Assembly (NCBI GenBank): GCA_015485455.1
Contig: WFTN01000014.1
Span: forward strand, 1 to 7,553
Source of the DNA: Planctomycetota bacterium
GTDB taxonomy: Bacteria > Planctomycetota > GCA-002687715 > DRQF01
Reading direction: 5' to 3'
DNA length: 7,553 bases
A program made the position numbers and the translations under genes. Below the pieces are notes generated by a model. It had not been told where the DNA came from and ran no database searches. It saw only the letters and a list, made by a program, of their open reading frames with translations. How positions within the stretch are numbered: position 1 is the first letter of the stretch; each line of letters opens with the position of its first letter. Positions 6,089 to 7,553 of the stretch are shown one piece after another.

Positions 6089-6095
6089 TCGAATT

Positions 6096-6515
6096 TTGAA
6101 GGTTTCCCGCAATACACGTTTTACTATCGCCAAAGTCGTTTGGATTCTTGTTGCCATGAGCTTGATTTACCGGGGATTGTTCCCTTATTTCGGTCAAATT
6201 GAGTCTACAATGACCAAGGTCATCGTGTTGGTCCTGATATTGGCCATTGGCATTGGCAAAGGGATTTTTGTCATCAGTAAGAGCACGGCACGGACAGCTG
6301 CTTATGTGGCCCGTCGGCCTGAGCAAGACTGGATCTGGCTTAGTTTTCATCCGGTTCTTTATGTCTTGATTCCCGTCATGATCGCAGCAGGGCTCTTTGT
6401 TCGCCATCAGTATGGCGCAACCATGCCGGCGCTGATTGTGGGCCTCTATGGCTCGATTGGTTTGGCGCTCCTTGTGGGGGTCCGGGGTTTCATGAAAGTG
6501 ACCAAGGGGATCTAA
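6096..6515 (+). CDS. Small integral membrane protein, four predicted TM segments
   Basis: I do not recognise a named family. From TTG 6096 the product has 139 residues, with four hydrophobic segments at about 11-30 (IAKVVWILVAMSLIYRGLF), 41-60 (KVIVLVLILAIGIGKGIFVI), 84-102 (FHPVLYVLIPVMIAAGLFV) and 109-129 (TMPALIVGLYGSIGLALLVGV). Between segments 2 and 3 is a polar, positively charged stretch, KSTARTAAYVARRPEQDW (62-79). Basic ends (MKVSRNTR and RGFMKVTKGI) suggest both termini are cytoplasmic. No catalytic motif is visible. The start is chosen by AGGAG 7 nt upstream. It diverges from glgP across a palindrome-containing gap and is followed by a strong terminator, so it looks like a single-gene transcript. 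A link to glucan metabolism is possible only by position. Confidence 0.8.
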   Translation: MKVSRNTRFTIAKVVWILVAMSLIYRGLFPYFGQIESTMTKVIVLVLILAIGIGKGIFVISKSTARTAAYVARRPEQDWIWLSFHPVLYVLIPVMIAAGLFVRHQYGATMPALIVGLYGSIGLALLVGVRGFMKVTKGI

Positions 6516-6560
6516 GACAAGATTCTGTTCCTGGGGCGGGCGTGACGGTCGATAAAGAGA

Positions 6561-6602
6561 AAAGCCTGGTACGAATGATCTTCGCACCAGGCTTTCGCTT
6601 TT
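6561..6602. terminator. Bidirectional intrinsic terminator
   Basis: AAAGCCTGGT (6561-6570) pairs perfectly with ACCAGGCTTT (6586-6595). An inner CGAA/TTCG (6572-6575 and 6581-6584) lengthens the stem after one mismatch. On the + strand it is followed by CGCTTTT, and on the - strand by TCTCTTT. It sits between the stop of the + strand membrane-protein gene (6515) and that of the - strand cyclophilin gene (6651), so it can serve both. Confidence 0.85.
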
Positions 6603-6650
6603 AGGGGATTGACGTTGGCGAGGCTTCTTGCCAAGGCCTCTTGGACTCAA

Positions 6651-7553
6651 CTATCCATCGATCTTTTCGACCTTGTAGGGATGGTCGCGCTTTTTCAGCA
6701 CATTGACCGAAAGGATCTTGAATGGAAGGCCATTCTTGGAGACGTCGATCCCTTTGACGTGGGTGATCTCAATGCCTTTCAAGACCCGTCCGAAGACCGT
6801 ATGGCGGCCGTTCAGGGGACCTGCAACGCCGGATGTGATGAAGAACTGGCTGCCTCCCGAGTCGGGCTGCCCTGCGGGCTTAGCCATGCTGATAGATCCG
6901 TGATAGTGCAAGCGGAAGTCATTGTCGGTATTGCACTCATCTTTGATCTTGTAGCCCGGACCACCACCTCCCGTGGATGTGGGATCGCCTCCTTGAATCA
7001 TGAAGTTCTCAATACATCTGTGGAACTTCCCGTTGTCGTAGAAGTGCTTTTCCGCCAGGACGATGAAGTTGGCCACAGTGTTGGGTGCTTGGTCTTCAAA
7101 AAGCTCCAATGTCATGGTGCCTCGATCGGTAACGATTTCCACGATAGGAAGGTTATTCTTGAGGCGGGACTCATCCCGCAGTTTCATCTCCCGCGGCCAA
7201 TCTTTGACATAGGCCGCTGCGAATTCCGCGGCGACGTTGAGTTTTTTCTTGTCTTTGTCTTCGCTGGCGTAAGGGAGACCCGCCAAAAAGGCCTCCTGGG
7301 CCTCCTTGAACTTGCTGGCATTCATCAAGGATGTGCCATGGGCATAGAAATTGTCGACTGTTGGCTGGGCGGCTACAGCGAGTCCCCGGGCCTCAGCACA
7401 GGCCTCAAATTGATAACCTTTCTCAAGATGCTCAGCGGCCAATTCTAAGTAGTGGGGTCGTTTCGTTTGTTCGTAGAGGATTTTGCAGTCTTGGGCCCGC
7501 ATTTGGCGATCCATCCACAGGAAAACGGTGTCAGTGGCTCGGCGGTCTCGGAC
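6651..7553 (-). CDS. Cyclophilin-type peptidyl-prolyl cis-trans isomerase with helical N-terminal region (5' partial)
   Basis: The cyclophilin domain catalyses cis-trans isomerisation of X-Pro bonds. Counting from the first in-frame ATG (7514), it covers about residues 123-273. It shows FHRCIENFMIQGGDP, with Arg166, Phe171 and Gln174 at the positions of Arg55, Phe60 and Gln63 of human cyclophilin A. SQFFIT and LNGRHTVFGRV follow, with the active-site His at 238. The Trp121 position is a proline, as is common outside the eukaryotic type. Upstream (about 18-82) are two helix-turn-helix units resembling TPRs (YLELAAEHLEKGYQFEACAEARGLAV and FYAHGTSLMNASKFKEAQEAFLAGL). The frame stays open for 13 more codons to the window edge, and no ribosome-binding site precedes ATG 7514, so the gene probably begins outside the window. 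Location is undecided because the N-terminus is missing. The gene is convergent with the membrane-protein gene. Confidence 0.9.
   Translation of the reverse strand, partial: VRDRRATDTVFLWMDRQMRAQDCKILYEQTKRPHYLELAAEHLEKGYQFEACAEARGLAVAAQPTVDNFYAHGTSLMNASKFKEAQEAFLAGLPYASEDKDKKKLNVAAEFAAAYVKDWPREMKLRDESRLKNNLPIVEIVTDRGTMTLELFEDQAPNTVANFIVLAEKHFYDNGKFHRCIENFMIQGGDPTSTGGGGPGYKIKDECNTDNDFRLHYHGSISMAKPAGQPDSGGSQFFITSGVAGPLNGRHTVFGRVLKGIEITHVKGIDVSKNGLPFKILSVNVLKKRDHPYKVEKIDG

Larger units (their letters stand above)
5942..6095. promoter_or_regulatory. Divergent promoter region, glgP / membrane protein
   Basis: This 154-nt gap must contain the start signals of both divergent genes. It holds a 17-bp palindrome (6053-6069) and a spaced inverted repeat TCCGAG/CTCGGA (6018-6023 and 6036-6041). 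For the + strand, TTGCCA (6000-6005) with CGTAAT (6025-6030) at 19-nt spacing is a weak sigma-70-like pair. I see no good -35/-10 pair for glgP. Promoter positions are therefore unresolved. Confidence 0.45.

Noticed and set aside
5907..6650. - strand ORF of 247 codons
   Set aside because: It runs through a strong terminator, the divergent promoter gap and the 5' end of glgP. Its product is low-complexity and polar with no domain. The + strand membrane-protein gene is better supported by TM segments and AGGAG.
6609..7448. Long + strand ORF of 279 codons
   Set aside because: It lies antisense to the cyclophilin gene, whose translation has clear family motifs. The + strand product has no recognisable domain and no suitable ribosome-binding site. 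It is a shadow of the - strand codon pattern.
1..7553. Transposon, CRISPR, tRNA/rRNA, phage or defence genes
   Set aside because: No transposase or integrase motifs, no spaced identical repeats, no cloverleaf or rRNA-like sequence and no defence domains were seen. All large ORFs are accounted for by housekeeping or flagellar functions.

Overview
The window reads as an ordinary bacterial chromosome segment with base composition near 50% GC by eye. It holds a flagellar filament cluster, an alpha-glucan phosphorylase gene, a small membrane-protein gene and a cyclophilin gene. Gene content and style (a compact GT35 phosphorylase with an N-terminal DUF3417 segment, a cyclophilin preceded by a helical TPR-like region, a short flagellin) would fit a planctomycete or other PVC-type bacterium. 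That assignment is an inference from protein character; no rRNA or marker gene here settles it.

Region 1 (1-3333, + strand) is the flagellar filament cluster. It runs flagellin (fliC, 45-878), a 240-nt structured gap, the filament cap fliD (1119-2480), the flagellin chaperone fliS (2544-2930) and a small helical FliT/FlgN-like candidate chaperone (2908-3333) that overlaps fliS. These four genes make a coherent export unit: the subunit, the cap that folds it at the tip, the cytoplasmic chaperone of the subunit, and a probable chaperone of the cap or hook-associated proteins. No flaG, fliW or csrA is present in this stretch.

Region 2 (3334-3796) holds a 64-nt inverted repeat (3356-3419), a small unrecognised ORF with a good Shine-Dalgarno site (3492-3734), and a hairpin directly after its stop codon. 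It separates the flagellar genes from a convergent metabolic gene.

Region 3 (3797-6515) has alpha-glucan phosphorylase on the - strand (3797-5941). Diverging from it is a gene for a 139-residue protein with four predicted membrane segments (6096-6515). The 154-nt divergent gap contains a perfect 17-bp operator-like palindrome and a second, spaced inverted repeat.

Region 4 (6516-7553) has a strong terminator hairpin (6561-6602) shared by convergent genes. After it comes the 3' part of a cyclophilin-type peptidyl-prolyl isomerase gene on the - strand that runs off the right edge.

I found no mobile element, CRISPR array, RNA gene, or obviously novel multi-gene system. The most open questions are the structured non-coding DNA (the fliC-fliD gap, the 64-nt inverted repeat, the palindrome next to the phosphorylase gene) and the two unrecognised small genes.
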